Under the pieces are notes generated by a model, which saw only the letters and a list, made by a program, of their open reading frames with translations, did not search any database and was not told the DNA's origin. A stretch of 64,000 bases of DNA from CAZJYI01 sp964550025 (lineage in GTDB: Bacteria > Verrucomicrobiota > Kiritimatiellia > UBA8416 > CAYOBW01): the NCBI GenBank assembly GCA_964550025.1, contig CAZJYI010000045.1, positions 1 through 64,000 of the forward strand. The letters run 5' to 3'. The translations under genes and the position numbers were made by a program. Below are positions 40,866-50,169 of this stretch, piece by piece. Within the stretch, counting starts at the first letter, position 1. Each line of letters starts with the position of its first letter.

Positions 40866-43109
40866 TCACTGTTCCCCAAAGCGCCGCTTGTACAGATTGC
40901 GGTTCACCTCGCGAGTGGCGTCGATCAACTCCTCGTAAGGATGATCCGTCACACTCACGTACCCGCTGTTATAGTTCTCACCGTCCACCGACCGCCCCGT
41001 GGTCGGGGAATCGATGTACTGGAACCAGTGCGCACCCACGAAATGCGGATGCTCGATCACTGTCTTCATGTAGTTGCCGTACTTCACACCACGGTCTTTC
41101 TGGTCGGAAGCCGTGCAGATACCGCCGTGAAACATGCCGCGGTCGGTTGAGCCGAAGTGGAATTCGCCCAGCACGCTCGGCCGGTCAATCTCCGCCAACC
41201 AGTCGCCGAAGTGCCCCGGAAGACCCTCCGTGTAGAGGTTGTAGCTGATGACATCGGTGTGTCTGGCCGCGGCGCGAACCGCTTCGGGGGTCATCGCCCA
41301 GTCCGCAAAACGGCAACCGAAGTAAAGGTGGTTGGGCATGGCCGCCTTCAGCTCGCGGTTCACCACCTTGAAGTACTCGGCAACCAGCGACTCAGACAGG
41401 AAACTGAAATCCGCGCGCCGTTCATCGACCACCTTGCCCTCATGCTTGAAACCGTCAGCCAACGCTTCCCACGAGTCCAATGCCGTACCCCACGCATCGT
41501 TGAGTTGCTCGATCGTGTCGTGGCGGCCCTTGAGCAGCTTCACAAACGCCGCCTTGGCCGGGCACGATACGGCGTCGCGGCCCAACGTGTTGATCACCAG
41601 CCCAAAGCGTTTCTGATCGCCCCATTCGTTGCCCCAGCTCAACTCGTTATCCACAAACAACCCGATACACCAGGGATCTCCCTTCACCTCCGCGTCGATC
41701 CGTGCCATGGCCCGACGCACGCTTTGCACGAACTGCGGATCGAAGGGGTCGTGAATCGGTCCCCAGTAATCGCTGCCCGAAGACACCCGTTTGTGGTTGC
41801 CGGCGATCTGCGCGTAGGCAAAGTAGGCCACGCGTCCATTCCCGTAGAACCGTGCGTCCGCCCAATTGCCAAAGCAGGTGAAGCCCCAGTTCCGCATACG
41901 GTCAACGGTCACGTCTCGCCAGCGGCCCAGGTATCCCTCACCGTATTTGCGCTGCAGGTTGGCCGCATAGAAACTAAACGTCTGCCCCTGCTTCAGCGGA
42001 CCGGTGTGAATGTGGTTGCTATAGCCGTAGTGCGCTGCCAACGGGTCGTTATCTTCGGGCAACCAGGCGAACATGTTGCGACGCAGCTCGTCGGCCACCC
42101 GTGATCCTGCACGCGAGTCGACATCCTCATAATCCATCCCGGTAATGGTCGGCGTATTGGTCAGACGGCAGTTCGCAATCCCCGAAGCAAAGAACAGGTA
42201 TCCCTCTGGATCGACCAGTGTCCACTTGCCATCCACCTTCGCCGTCCGGAAATATCCCGTTCCCTCCGAACGCGGCCCACTCAGCCAGCCGCCGAACTTC
42301 GAGCGGTCTCTGAACCCCGACCTCTTTGACAGTGCTTCGGATTCGCGTTTGGCCTGCCGCAGGAGGTCCTTGTCCGAGTGTGTCCTGCCGGGCCACGCAG
42401 CACCGGTGTACTGGCCGTATTTGTCCACCAGTTGCTCGAGCGCCGCGGCATTCTGAGCGGGATTGCAGACAACCCGGACGTTGTCGAACACCAGCGTTCG
42501 CTCGGTCAGGTTCCCTTTCACGTACAACCAGATGTAGTTCAAGGTTGCCAGGTCCATGACACGATCGCCCCAGGCGTACACAAACGGCACCGCTCTCTTC
42601 CTGCCGCCGAGCTCCTTCGCCGTCCGCACGGGCCAACCTGTCATGCCGAGGTTCAGCGCCTGGTTGCGGCCGGCGAGATCGCAGTAGAACGTGCCGGATT
42701 CCCCGCCGCCGACGTTCGCGTGCGCCGTGACGGACCCCCTGTCGTCTTTCATGCCCATATAGAGCTGAACCGACTCACCGGAGAGGTTCGTAATGTCCAG
42801 GGCGATACTGCAATCTCCCATGTCCGTCAGGTCCCAGGCCGCTCTGGGTTCGAACGTCACTTTCTTGTAGAGTGTGTTGGTAGGGTAGACGACCTTCAGG
42901 GCCTGCTTCCCGGAAGTCACACCACGTCCGGATACGACCTCCAAGCGCACATGTTCCGAACCGATCGCTTCGGGAACCTGCGATGCCTCGAAGTCGTACA
43001 AGATCCTGGAACCCGCTTGTTCTTCCGGCATGATCCGGCACCCGCCAAACGCGAGAAGGCCGGCGGCCGACACGGTGATGAATGTTGATCCCAGTCGACT
43101 CCTCACCAC
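40866..43109 (-). CDS. GH50 beta-agarase lipoprotein (first copy)
   Basis: A 747-residue product. The GTG start at 43109 has GAGGAG upstream and lies inside the end of the short-chain-dehydrogenase fragment. A lipobox (LLAFGGC, Cys24) suggests an outer- or inner-membrane lipoprotein. Residues 35-210 form a sugar-binding sandwich (SRILYDFEASQVPEAIGSEH). The GH50 barrel follows, with the family entry motif (GYFRTAKVDGKWTLVDPEGY). The acid/base Glu489 lies in FVDNELSWGNE and the nucleophile Glu649 in VLGEFHFGSTDRG. The 160-residue spacing agrees with characterised GH50 agarases. GH50 enzymes cut agarose to neoagarobiose. A homologous copy is at 57714-59783. Confidence 0.85.
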   Translation of the reverse strand: MVRSRLGSTFITVSAAGLLAFGGCRIMPEEQAGSRILYDFEASQVPEAIGSEHVRLEVVSGRGVTSGKQALKVVYPTNTLYKKVTFEPRAAWDLTDMGDCSIALDITNLSGESVQLYMGMKDDRGSVTAHANVGGGESGTFYCDLAGRNQALNLGMTGWPVRTAKELGGRKRAVPFVYAWGDRVMDLATLNYIWLYVKGNLTERTLVFDNVRVVCNPAQNAAALEQLVDKYGQYTGAAWPGRTHSDKDLLRQAKRESEALSKRSGFRDRSKFGGWLSGPRSEGTGYFRTAKVDGKWTLVDPEGYLFFASGIANCRLTNTPTITGMDYEDVDSRAGSRVADELRRNMFAWLPEDNDPLAAHYGYSNHIHTGPLKQGQTFSFYAANLQRKYGEGYLGRWRDVTVDRMRNWGFTCFGNWADARFYGNGRVAYFAYAQIAGNHKRVSSGSDYWGPIHDPFDPQFVQSVRRAMARIDAEVKGDPWCIGLFVDNELSWGNEWGDQKRFGLVINTLGRDAVSCPAKAAFVKLLKGRHDTIEQLNDAWGTALDSWEALADGFKHEGKVVDERRADFSFLSESLVAEYFKVVNRELKAAMPNHLYFGCRFADWAMTPEAVRAAARHTDVISYNLYTEGLPGHFGDWLAEIDRPSVLGEFHFGSTDRGMFHGGICTASDQKDRGVKYGNYMKTVIEHPHFVGAHWFQYIDSPTTGRSVDGENYNSGYVSVTDHPYEELIDATREVNRNLYKRRFGEQ

Positions 43110-43384
43110 GGCATCTCCTCGCCTGTGTCCGAAAGAAATGCCCCGCTTTGCTCGGAGGCAAGCTCCTCGAACACTTTGTGCATGTTCACAACCGCCTCTT
43201 CGACGGTGTTCGGGGCATTCTCTCCACCCATGTCAGTCTTCACCCACCCCGGGTTCATCGAAACGACGATGATTCCCCTGGGCCTGAGTTTCTCCGCGAG
43301 TCTCCGCGTCAGCATGTTGAGGGCTGCTTTGCTCATGGCCCCAGTGATGAGTACAGTCTTCATCTTCACAGCCGGTGTTCTCAT
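43103..43384 (-). pseudogene. short-chain dehydrogenase with a large internal deletion
   Basis: The product would be about 93 residues. It begins with the first strand of an SDR (MKTVLITGA) and jumps, in frame, to the part after the catalytic Tyr (MSKAALNMLTRRLAEKLRPR, then VVSMNPGWVKTDMGG), ending in the usual GEEMPW. The cofactor loop (GxxxGxG), the Asn/Ser and the Tyr of the active site are all missing, a loss of roughly 130 residues. It therefore cannot be a working oxidoreductase. It overlaps the GH50 start by 7 bases and follows the sulfatase stop almost without a gap, so it may now serve as a coupling leader. Confidence 0.75.
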
Positions 43385-43390
43385 GCGCAA

Positions 43391-44962
43391 CTACTCCGGC
43401 GCGTTGTACTCTGTTTCGTAGAGATCCATTCGCGGGAGGATCTTGAGCAGCATGTCACGCTCTGCGCGGTGCGTTTCAGAGACCTTGTCCCAATCCTTGA
43501 TCTCAGGGTAGCTGGCATGGTCGGCGGGAAGCGTCTCCACGTCCCACCACTTCCCGTAGCCGTCCCGTAGCACCTTGTGACCGCGGATCAACTGCTTCTC
43601 TTTCTTGCACGAATAGACCCAGTCGTGGTGATCGGTCTTCCTGGTCGTCAGGTAGGGCCAGAGGCTCTTTCCGTCCAGAGGATAGCTGTTGGGGATTCTC
43701 ACGCCCATGATGTCCGCCAGCGTTGGCAGAATATCCGTGATGGAAGCGATGATCCTCTGTTGGCCCTGCTTGGTCATGCCCGGCGCACGGATGACCAGTG
43801 GCACGTGGACGCCGCGTTGCTGATTCACCTTTCCTTTTCCGAACACGTGCGAACCGTTGTCTGCCGCGAAGATGAAGACCGTGTTGTCGGCAACACCAAG
43901 CTCTTTAGCCTTCTCCACGTAACGCCACATCATGTAGTCCACATAGTTGATGTGCGAGTGAAGCCCCGGTTCCGTGACGGTTCCGCGCGTATCATAGACG
44001 CCCTTGCTGCCGGTGACGTTCGGTTCGGTGCGGTGGTACTTTTCCCCATCCCACTCGATGATCGGCGTGCCCGGCCACTTGTTGCCGGAGTCGGGATGGA
44101 ACCAGTCGAACGCGCCGTGACCAAGGTGGGTGGCATGATAGACAAGGAACGGCTTTCCGGCCCTGTGCTGGCGTTCCATGAAGTCGAGACAGTAGTCCGT
44201 TTCCACGTCAGGGCCGTAGGTGTTCAGCCCGTAGGCAGCCTCTGACTCGGGCGTGTTCGGCCACCACTCATAACCGACGCTCTTGCCCTTCCCGTTCATG
44301 ATGGACAAGAGCGGCCTCCAGGCATTGCTGCGTCGAAGAAGAGGATACCCCGGCGCGATCTTCCCCGTGTCAACGTTTCGCAGGACCGTCTTCCCTGCGA
44401 TCTTCTCCACACGAGTCTTGAACGTGTTGTGCGGTTCGCCGGGGCCCGCCTCGTAGCCTGTTGTCAACACGCCTTCGTCAAAGTCGAACTTCTGGAAGTC
44501 AGCACCGTAGCACTGCATCTGGGTTTTGCCGGCCCAGACACTGCCGTAGCCGCCCATTCCGGCAACCTGCCCCATGCCGATCGGCGAGCTTTCGAACAGA
44601 TACCAGATGCGCCGGCCCTGAGGGGTTTCGACCTTCCCGAAATCGCGGTTGTCCCACCACTTGGTGCGGGTGGCATAGCGACCGGCCATCATCATGGCCC
44701 GACTGGGCATGCAGACGGTGGCCGCCCACGCCGTCTCAAACCAGCAGCCCTCCCTGGCGAGTTGATCGAGTACCGGCGTTTGAGCGCGGTACTTGGGATC
44801 CGAGGTGTCGCCACCTTTGGGCTTTGTCCAGACGCTCGCACCGTAGAGCGGCAGCTCGCGCGGGCTGATGTCATCCGCGAACAGGATGACGACATTCGGT
44901 CTTTCCGCTGCCCAGATCGTGCCGGCCAACATAAGAAAACTCAAAAAGGTCTTTTCTGTCAT
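43391..44962 (-). CDS. exported S1-family sulfatase, type B
   Basis: A 523-residue product with a signal peptide (MTEKTFLSFLMLAGTIWAAE). Metal Asp pair in LFADDISPRELPLYG (30-31), formylglycine site Cys84 in CMPSR, followed by AMMMAGRYATRTKWWDN. Other blocks are GKTQMQCYGADFQKFDF and FIFAADNGSHVFGKGK. It is a close paralogue of the gene at 50170-52017 (shared ADDISxREL, SVWxKP, GDTSDP, AMMMxGRY); I call these type B. It ends in LKILPRMDLYETEYNAPE, a tail that also survives in the remnant at 59800-59949. The substrate is inferred to be an agar/porphyran sulfate ester. Confidence 0.9.
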   Translation of the reverse strand: MTEKTFLSFLMLAGTIWAAERPNVVILFADDISPRELPLYGASVWTKPKGGDTSDPKYRAQTPVLDQLAREGCWFETAWAATVCMPSRAMMMAGRYATRTKWWDNRDFGKVETPQGRRIWYLFESSPIGMGQVAGMGGYGSVWAGKTQMQCYGADFQKFDFDEGVLTTGYEAGPGEPHNTFKTRVEKIAGKTVLRNVDTGKIAPGYPLLRRSNAWRPLLSIMNGKGKSVGYEWWPNTPESEAAYGLNTYGPDVETDYCLDFMERQHRAGKPFLVYHATHLGHGAFDWFHPDSGNKWPGTPIIEWDGEKYHRTEPNVTGSKGVYDTRGTVTEPGLHSHINYVDYMMWRYVEKAKELGVADNTVFIFAADNGSHVFGKGKVNQQRGVHVPLVIRAPGMTKQGQQRIIASITDILPTLADIMGVRIPNSYPLDGKSLWPYLTTRKTDHHDWVYSCKKEKQLIRGHKVLRDGYGKWWDVETLPADHASYPEIKDWDKVSETHRAERDMLLKILPRMDLYETEYNAPE

Positions 44963-45009
44963 GCGTGCGGTCTCTTCTGTAGGACGCCCCGGAGGATCCT
45001 CCTACGCTT

Positions 45010-48000
45010 CTACTCGTTGTACGCGCGGATCTCATAGATGCGCGCGGACTTGTCGCCGTTGGTGGCGGTGATCAGTATGCGGACCTTTGACGTCCTGGCC
45101 ACCGGGAAGCGATGGATGCGCCGTCGCTGGTAGTTGTTCTTCACGGCCGCCAGCGTCTTCCAGCCGGATTCGGTTTGAACCTGCACCTCATAGTCGCGCA
45201 CGCACTCCGGCGGCATGCGTTCCTCGGGTTTGAACTCCCACGTGCAATAGCGTTTTGCCTTCAGGTTGGTGTCGAATGTGAGGTAGACGGAGTTGATCTC
45301 GACCTCTCTACCGAAATCCAACTCCACCCACTGCGGCATGGACTGCTCCGGGTCAGAGATCCACATGTTCTGCGGCACCTTGTCGAGCCACATCTCCATA
45401 TCGTCATCAATCGGGCGGGTGAGCCCGTTGATTACCCTGAAGGCGTTGTCCTGCGGCGTCTTGCTGCTGGAGGCAGAAACGTTGGCCATCAGCGCCAAGT
45501 CTTTCGGATCTTCATTGCGGAGATGCAGGATAGTCAGATCGTCCTTCAGCAACTGCTGCTGGAACTCCGGCATACGAGAGTTGTAGAGGCCGCGCGGTGT
45601 CGTTTTGTACTTCTGGCAGAGCGCTGCCGCCGTACCGACGATCTGCCCCATCATGCCGGTCGTTCCCTGCACCCGGGCCGTCCCAATCGTCACATGCGTG
45701 ACCGACACATGCCGGCCGGCCATGAGCATGTTCGGAACATCTTTCGAATAGAGAATGCGAAACGGGATGCAGGCAGGCTTGATGATCGTCTCAAAATCGT
45801 AAGGGCTCCCTCCCGAGAAGATCCCGAGCGGGTGGTGGACGTCGAGCTTCCACACGAAGTACCCGACTCGGTCGGGGAACACGACGCGGTTCACCGCGTC
45901 TTTCTCCACGTAGACGTGGTCGCCAACCAAGCGACGTGTTTCGCGCTTGGCATTTGTGATCGGGATAAACTTCAACCGGTAATTCGCCGCCTTCTCAGCA
46001 AGGGGGGAGTGATTCTTAATCCAGTTGTAGTAAGACAGGCTCACTCGAAGCAGATCATCGCGGGCCCACTCCGGATCCCACAGGTCATCGTTGCGGCCAT
46101 GGTTCTCCGTCCACCAGTTCCCGGCGCGGACGCCGTTTTCAAACCTGGGACGCTTGAGGTAACCCTTCTCATTCGCGCACAGGTCATACATCCACTCCGG
46201 CGCATCGAACGGAGTCGGCTCGTCCATGTCGATGGCTTGGTAGCCGAGGATCGAGTTCTGCATGAGCGAGCCGCTCATGGTGATCGTATCCGCTATGTCC
46301 TTGGCATTGCTCTCGCCGAACATCTCCCGCGACTCTCGGCCCAGCATGCATTGCGCGCCCGCGTAGTAGCCAAGCCATCCGTCTCCCGTGCAGTCTGCAA
46401 ACAGGTCCGCCGTGTAGCGGGTGTGGTGGCCGTCGATCATGTTGAAGGCCTTCACCGCCCTGATCCGCCTGTTCTCGTCGACTTCAGCTTCGAAAACGTG
46501 GGAGTTCAGGAACAACGTGATGTTCGTTTCCGCAGCAATCACCAGGTCTGCCGCCGACGCCCATTTGCTGAGGTAATTGAAGGAGTGAATTCGCCCGATT
46601 TCTTCGTTCAGTCCCGTCTCGCGTCCCTTTCCGAAACTCGATCCGCCGGATACCGGCACACCCATCTCGGCGCTGTTGTTGCCGCCCACCATCGGACGAT
46701 CCTGGATCAGGGCGACCTTCGCGCCGCCTCGAGCTGCCGCAATCGCCGCATTGCAGCCGGCCACGCCGGCGCCGACGACGATGAAGTCGAAATGCCCCAT
46801 CTCTTTGACGGGAACGGTTCCCACGAAGCGCGCGCGTTCAGCAAGGTAGTCCTTCTGCTCCTGCTTCGGAACGAGTTTCAGGTCCTTGGTCAGGATCAAC
46901 GCATCACAACGGCCGTACCAGCCGCTCAGGTCCTGCAGTTCAATCTTCGCTTCGCCTTTCTTCAGCTCAAACGTGCCACCGTCCTGCCAGACCCATGCAC
47001 GCTGCTCTCTCGTGCCGAAAGTGGTCTCGGAGTTCTCACCGTTGATGGATGCCGTAAAGCGCCCCGGAGCGTGCCCTTCCGCAAGCCAGTTCTTGTTGCG
47101 CACCCACAGCCTGTAGGTGCCGGATTCCGGGATTTCAATCGTGGTGCTCGCGTTTTCGACCGGCGTACCGATGCCCGCGGCAATGAGGTAGGGGGACCCC
47201 ATCCGCGGAACAAACTGAGTGTCCATCCACCAGCCGCCGTAGTCATCAAAATCCTCGGTATCGATCCACAACGTTCCCGGCACCAATGACCCGGCACTGC
47301 GTTTCTGGATCTTCTCGTAGAAATCGGTGAAGCGGTTTTCGCGACGGGCCATCTCGTATCTGCCTTGATAGCTCGCCATGGCGATTTCGCGCGAACTCCA
47401 CGCGCGGCCGTCAATCCGGACTTCATCGAGCGTGCCGGTGAAGAAGTGCTTCCCGTCTACAGAGCCGAGGAAACAGTCGGATGCGCTTTTCGAGATTTCC
47501 CCGCCCGCCGGAACCCCGTGTGTGCTGTCCAGGCTCCCGTTCACGTAGAGACAGACCTCGGAGCCGTCGTAGGTGGCGGCAACGTGCTGCCATCTGCCGT
47601 TCGGCCAGTCCTTGTGCCTGGACTCGAAGGTCTGCTTCTCGCCACCCAGCCACAGCACCACGGCGAGCGATTTGCTCGCCGCGAGCCGGAGGACATACGA
47701 TCCGTCCTTCCTTACGATCGTTGGGTACTGTCCATACTGCGGAGCCCACGGTTTGATCCAGGCCTGTAGCGTCAACGCTTTGCCCGCGTTCAGACTGCTG
47801 TCGCTACCGACGTTGATCCCGGCCTGGTACCCCAATTGCCCGGCCGAGTTGATCGCGCCCTGCACCCACTTGAGGTCCTCAATCGTCCCGTCGTTTCCGT
47901 TCCCGGAACTGTCGGAGACCAGCGTGCCTGCACCGTCGTCGAAGCGCCAATGTGCCATGCGGCCCTGATCCGCATGCACGACGCCAGCGCAAGTCATGAC

Positions 48001-48159
48001 AAAGGCGACCAGCAGGTTCAGCCCGAAACCGGCTCGCGGGGACGCTCGCCCTCCATTGGAGAATTGAGCGTCTGGAATACACGATGGAGGGCGAGCGTCC
48101 CCGCGAGCCGCGGTCGGGCGAGCACATGTCTTAGGATGGGTTGTAGCGTGTCTCATCAT
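45010..48159 (-). CDS. exported LamG / FAD-oxidoreductase / discoidin-like fusion
   Basis: About 1,049 residues from the ATG at 48159, which has AAAGGA upstream. A hydrophobic signal segment (GLNLLVAFVMTCAGVVHA) appears after about 45 residues, because a 27-bp palindrome sits between start and signal (see findings). Order: LamG (MAHWRFDDGAGTLVSDSSG to about residue 255), a CBM-like sandwich (TTIEIPESGTYRLWVRNKNW), a PF12831-type FAD oxidoreductase with GxGxxG in FIVVGAGVAGCNAAIAAARG and the end block GTTGMMGQIVGTAAAL, and a C-terminal discoidin-like domain (QWVELDFGREVEINSVYLTF). The sugar-binding modules on both sides suggest oxidation of a polysaccharide or its fragments. Its place among sulfatases links it to galactan use. 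Confidence 0.8.
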   Translation of the reverse strand: MMRHATTHPKTCARPTAARGDARPPSCIPDAQFSNGGRASPRAGFGLNLLVAFVMTCAGVVHADQGRMAHWRFDDGAGTLVSDSSGNGNDGTIEDLKWVQGAINSAGQLGYQAGINVGSDSSLNAGKALTLQAWIKPWAPQYGQYPTIVRKDGSYVLRLAASKSLAVVLWLGGEKQTFESRHKDWPNGRWQHVAATYDGSEVCLYVNGSLDSTHGVPAGGEISKSASDCFLGSVDGKHFFTGTLDEVRIDGRAWSSREIAMASYQGRYEMARRENRFTDFYEKIQKRSAGSLVPGTLWIDTEDFDDYGGWWMDTQFVPRMGSPYLIAAGIGTPVENASTTIEIPESGTYRLWVRNKNWLAEGHAPGRFTASINGENSETTFGTREQRAWVWQDGGTFELKKGEAKIELQDLSGWYGRCDALILTKDLKLVPKQEQKDYLAERARFVGTVPVKEMGHFDFIVVGAGVAGCNAAIAAARGGAKVALIQDRPMVGGNNSAEMGVPVSGGSSFGKGRETGLNEEIGRIHSFNYLSKWASAADLVIAAETNITLFLNSHVFEAEVDENRRIRAVKAFNMIDGHHTRYTADLFADCTGDGWLGYYAGAQCMLGRESREMFGESNAKDIADTITMSGSLMQNSILGYQAIDMDEPTPFDAPEWMYDLCANEKGYLKRPRFENGVRAGNWWTENHGRNDDLWDPEWARDDLLRVSLSYYNWIKNHSPLAEKAANYRLKFIPITNAKRETRRLVGDHVYVEKDAVNRVVFPDRVGYFVWKLDVHHPLGIFSGGSPYDFETIIKPACIPFRILYSKDVPNMLMAGRHVSVTHVTIGTARVQGTTGMMGQIVGTAAALCQKYKTTPRGLYNSRMPEFQQQLLKDDLTILHLRNEDPKDLALMANVSASSSKTPQDNAFRVINGLTRPIDDDMEMWLDKVPQNMWISDPEQSMPQWVELDFGREVEINSVYLTFDTNLKAKRYCTWEFKPEERMPPECVRDYEVQVQTESGWKTLAAVKNNYQRRRIHRFPVARTSKVRILITATNGDKSARIYEIRAYNE
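48030..48110. repeat. 27-bp perfect palindrome inside a coding sequence
   Basis: The arm 48030-48056 (starts CGGCTCGCGGGGACGCTCGC) is the exact reverse complement of 48084-48110, with a 27-base loop. It is in frame in the gene at 45010-48159, between its start codon and its signal peptide. It encodes GDARPPS on one arm and GGRASPRAG on the other. Confidence 0.85.
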
Positions 48160-48180
48160 GCTAGTCCTTTTCTCTGTCAC

Positions 48181-49995
48181 CTACAGCTTCAGTTTCTTGT
48201 CATCCGCACCAGGTGCGAAGTTGCTGAAGAACGTCTTGATGCCGGTGGCCTTGGAGCCCCAGTCGACCTCGATGCGGCCATCGCCCATGACAATGCTGAG
48301 AAGCTTGTCCTTCATTGCCCTGGCTATCCCCTCATGCTTCTTGCCGAACGCGAGGTTGTTCACCTCGCGCGGATCGGACGGCATGTGGTAGAGCCCCGGA
48401 TCCAGTTCCTCGTAGGATGCTCTTTGCGCCCAGTCCATGTTCTGGCCGCGTTTCTTGTCCGGGCGTGTCTGCATGGAAAAGACGTACTCCTTCGTGCGGA
48501 TGTAAGCGCGCGGGCCGGTCACGGCATGACTTTCGCCGATGACGTAGTCACGGGCGGGGATCTCGCCGGATGCGATGGACGCCATGTCAACGCCGTCGAG
48601 ATATGAGTTCTCTTTGCTCGCCAGGTTCACGCCCGCGGCTGCGAGAATCGTCGGCTTGATGTCGACAAACTCGGCGAAGTCGGCGACCACCTTGCCCGCC
48701 GGGAAGGCCTTCCTGTCCGAGGAAACCACAATGATCGGACAATGGGCGTCAATGTCCCACGGCGTGAACTTGGAGACGGAGCCATGGTCGTTCAGCTTCC
48801 AGCCGTGATCGCCGCAGACGTAGACGAGCATCCAGGGCTGTTTCTGCTTCTCGCTGTACGCGATGAAGGCGTCCGCCGCCTGACCGACCAGGGCGTCGCC
48901 GTACGCGCAGAACGCATAGTAGTCCTGGATCATGGTCTGCTTCTCGTCATCCGTCATGTGATCGGAATAGCCCATCTGGACCTGTTTCCGAAGCTGTGCC
49001 GGCATGGTCTCCAGCTCCTTTTCGTCGAAGGACGGGACTTTGTAAGTCTTCTTCGCGAAACGCGCCCGGTAGTCAGCCGGCGGCAGCACCGGCGTGTGCG
49101 GGAAGTCGTAGCCGATGTGACAGAAGAGCGGCTTTGACGTGTCGACGCCGCCGAAGGTCTGTGAGCCGACCTCGAACGGTTCGTTCTCACTCTTCAGGTA
49201 GTCGGCAAAAACGGAAGAGTAGTAGCCGTCGCGGGTCTTGCCGGCTTTTCTCGCGCTGACGCCGGCAATAATCATGCCCTTCTCGATGGACTTGCCCTTC
49301 TTCTCGTTGTAGTGGCGGAGCAGATCATACTTCCTGATCGTGCCTGCGCAGGTGCCGGCGAACTCCGGCTTCATCTTCTCCAGCTCGAGGGAGCAGTATT
49401 CGAACTCGCCATCGGGAGTGACGAAGAACTCTGTGCTCTTCAATGGGCTCTTCAGCTTCTCCCCGTTGATCTTGAAAATCCAGTCCTTGCCCCACGCACA
49501 AAGCCCTTCCCTCGCCAGGAGCTTGGAGTCGATATCCGTCTGGTAGATCTGGTGCTTCTGTGCCCAGCCGTCTTTCACCGTCTTGATGCGTACGCCGAGT
49601 TTGCCGACGTGCAAGGTCTGGTACCCGAGCTCCGCCATCCGTTCGGGTAGGGTGGGGCGGCAGTGCTCGGCATTGTTGTTGTGATACTCGAACTCGTAGA
49701 TGCCCGAGCGGAACGGATAGCGCCCGTAGTGCATCGACGCGCGTGACGGCGCACAGCCCATCGCCTGGCAATAGCTGTTGATGAACGTCGTCCCCATCTC
49801 CGCCAGGCGGTCCGTCTGGGGCGATTCCACGTAGCCCAACTCGCTCATCTCCCGCCCGTGCAGCATCCGGTTGAACGCCCGAATCGAGTCGTGGCGATGG
49901 TCGTCCGTCAGGATCCAGAGCACGTTTGGCCTGGTCCGCGCAGGAACCTGGATTGCAGTGGTCAGCAAGACCAGGAGGAACAGCAATGTTCGCAT
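48181..49995 (-). CDS. exported S1-family sulfatase, type A
   Basis: A 604-residue product from the ATG at 49995 with GGGAG upstream; the longer frame only crosses a repeat. Signal peptide MRTLLFLLVLLTTAIQVPAR. Metal Asp pair in WILTDDHRHDS (31-32), formylglycine site Cys81 in CAPSR, followed by ASMHYGRYPFRSGIYEF. It shares the rare segment SELGYVESPQTDRLAEMG with the gene at 52175-54049 (type A). Its C-terminus carries the late type-A blocks (VVSSDRKAFPAGKVVADF, GDGRIEVDWGS). The substrate is inferred to be a sulfated galactan or its oligosaccharides. Confidence 0.9.
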   Translation of the reverse strand: MRTLLFLLVLLTTAIQVPARTRPNVLWILTDDHRHDSIRAFNRMLHGREMSELGYVESPQTDRLAEMGTTFINSYCQAMGCAPSRASMHYGRYPFRSGIYEFEYHNNNAEHCRPTLPERMAELGYQTLHVGKLGVRIKTVKDGWAQKHQIYQTDIDSKLLAREGLCAWGKDWIFKINGEKLKSPLKSTEFFVTPDGEFEYCSLELEKMKPEFAGTCAGTIRKYDLLRHYNEKKGKSIEKGMIIAGVSARKAGKTRDGYYSSVFADYLKSENEPFEVGSQTFGGVDTSKPLFCHIGYDFPHTPVLPPADYRARFAKKTYKVPSFDEKELETMPAQLRKQVQMGYSDHMTDDEKQTMIQDYYAFCAYGDALVGQAADAFIAYSEKQKQPWMLVYVCGDHGWKLNDHGSVSKFTPWDIDAHCPIIVVSSDRKAFPAGKVVADFAEFVDIKPTILAAAGVNLASKENSYLDGVDMASIASGEIPARDYVIGESHAVTGPRAYIRTKEYVFSMQTRPDKKRGQNMDWAQRASYEELDPGLYHMPSDPREVNNLAFGKKHEGIARAMKDKLLSIVMGDGRIEVDWGSKATGIKTFFSNFAPGADDKKLKL

Positions 49996-50017
49996 GTCAG
50001 GTTTCTCCCGTTGCCCC

Positions 50018-50150
50018 GTAGGACGGTGCTCCTGCGCCGTCCCCGAGACAGTAGGGGCGGCGGTTGATGAGAGTTGAGGTGTCTCGCTCGTGTCGTCTCT
50101 CGCATTCTGCCTCTCCTCTGTTTCAGGACGGCGCCGGAGCACCGTCCTAC
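50018..50150. repeat. palindromic element, GTAGGACGG family
   Basis: The arm 50018-50042 (GTAGGACGGTGCTCCTGCGC...) pairs with 50126-50150 at 24 of 25 positions across an 83-base spacer. Related arms occur at 38440, 44979, 52050/52155 and 54091/54198, each time in a gap between genes of the galactan cluster and often after the string CTGTCTCAAGGACGG. Confidence 0.8.
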
Positions 50151-50169
50151 GGTAGCGTCGCAACGTCCC

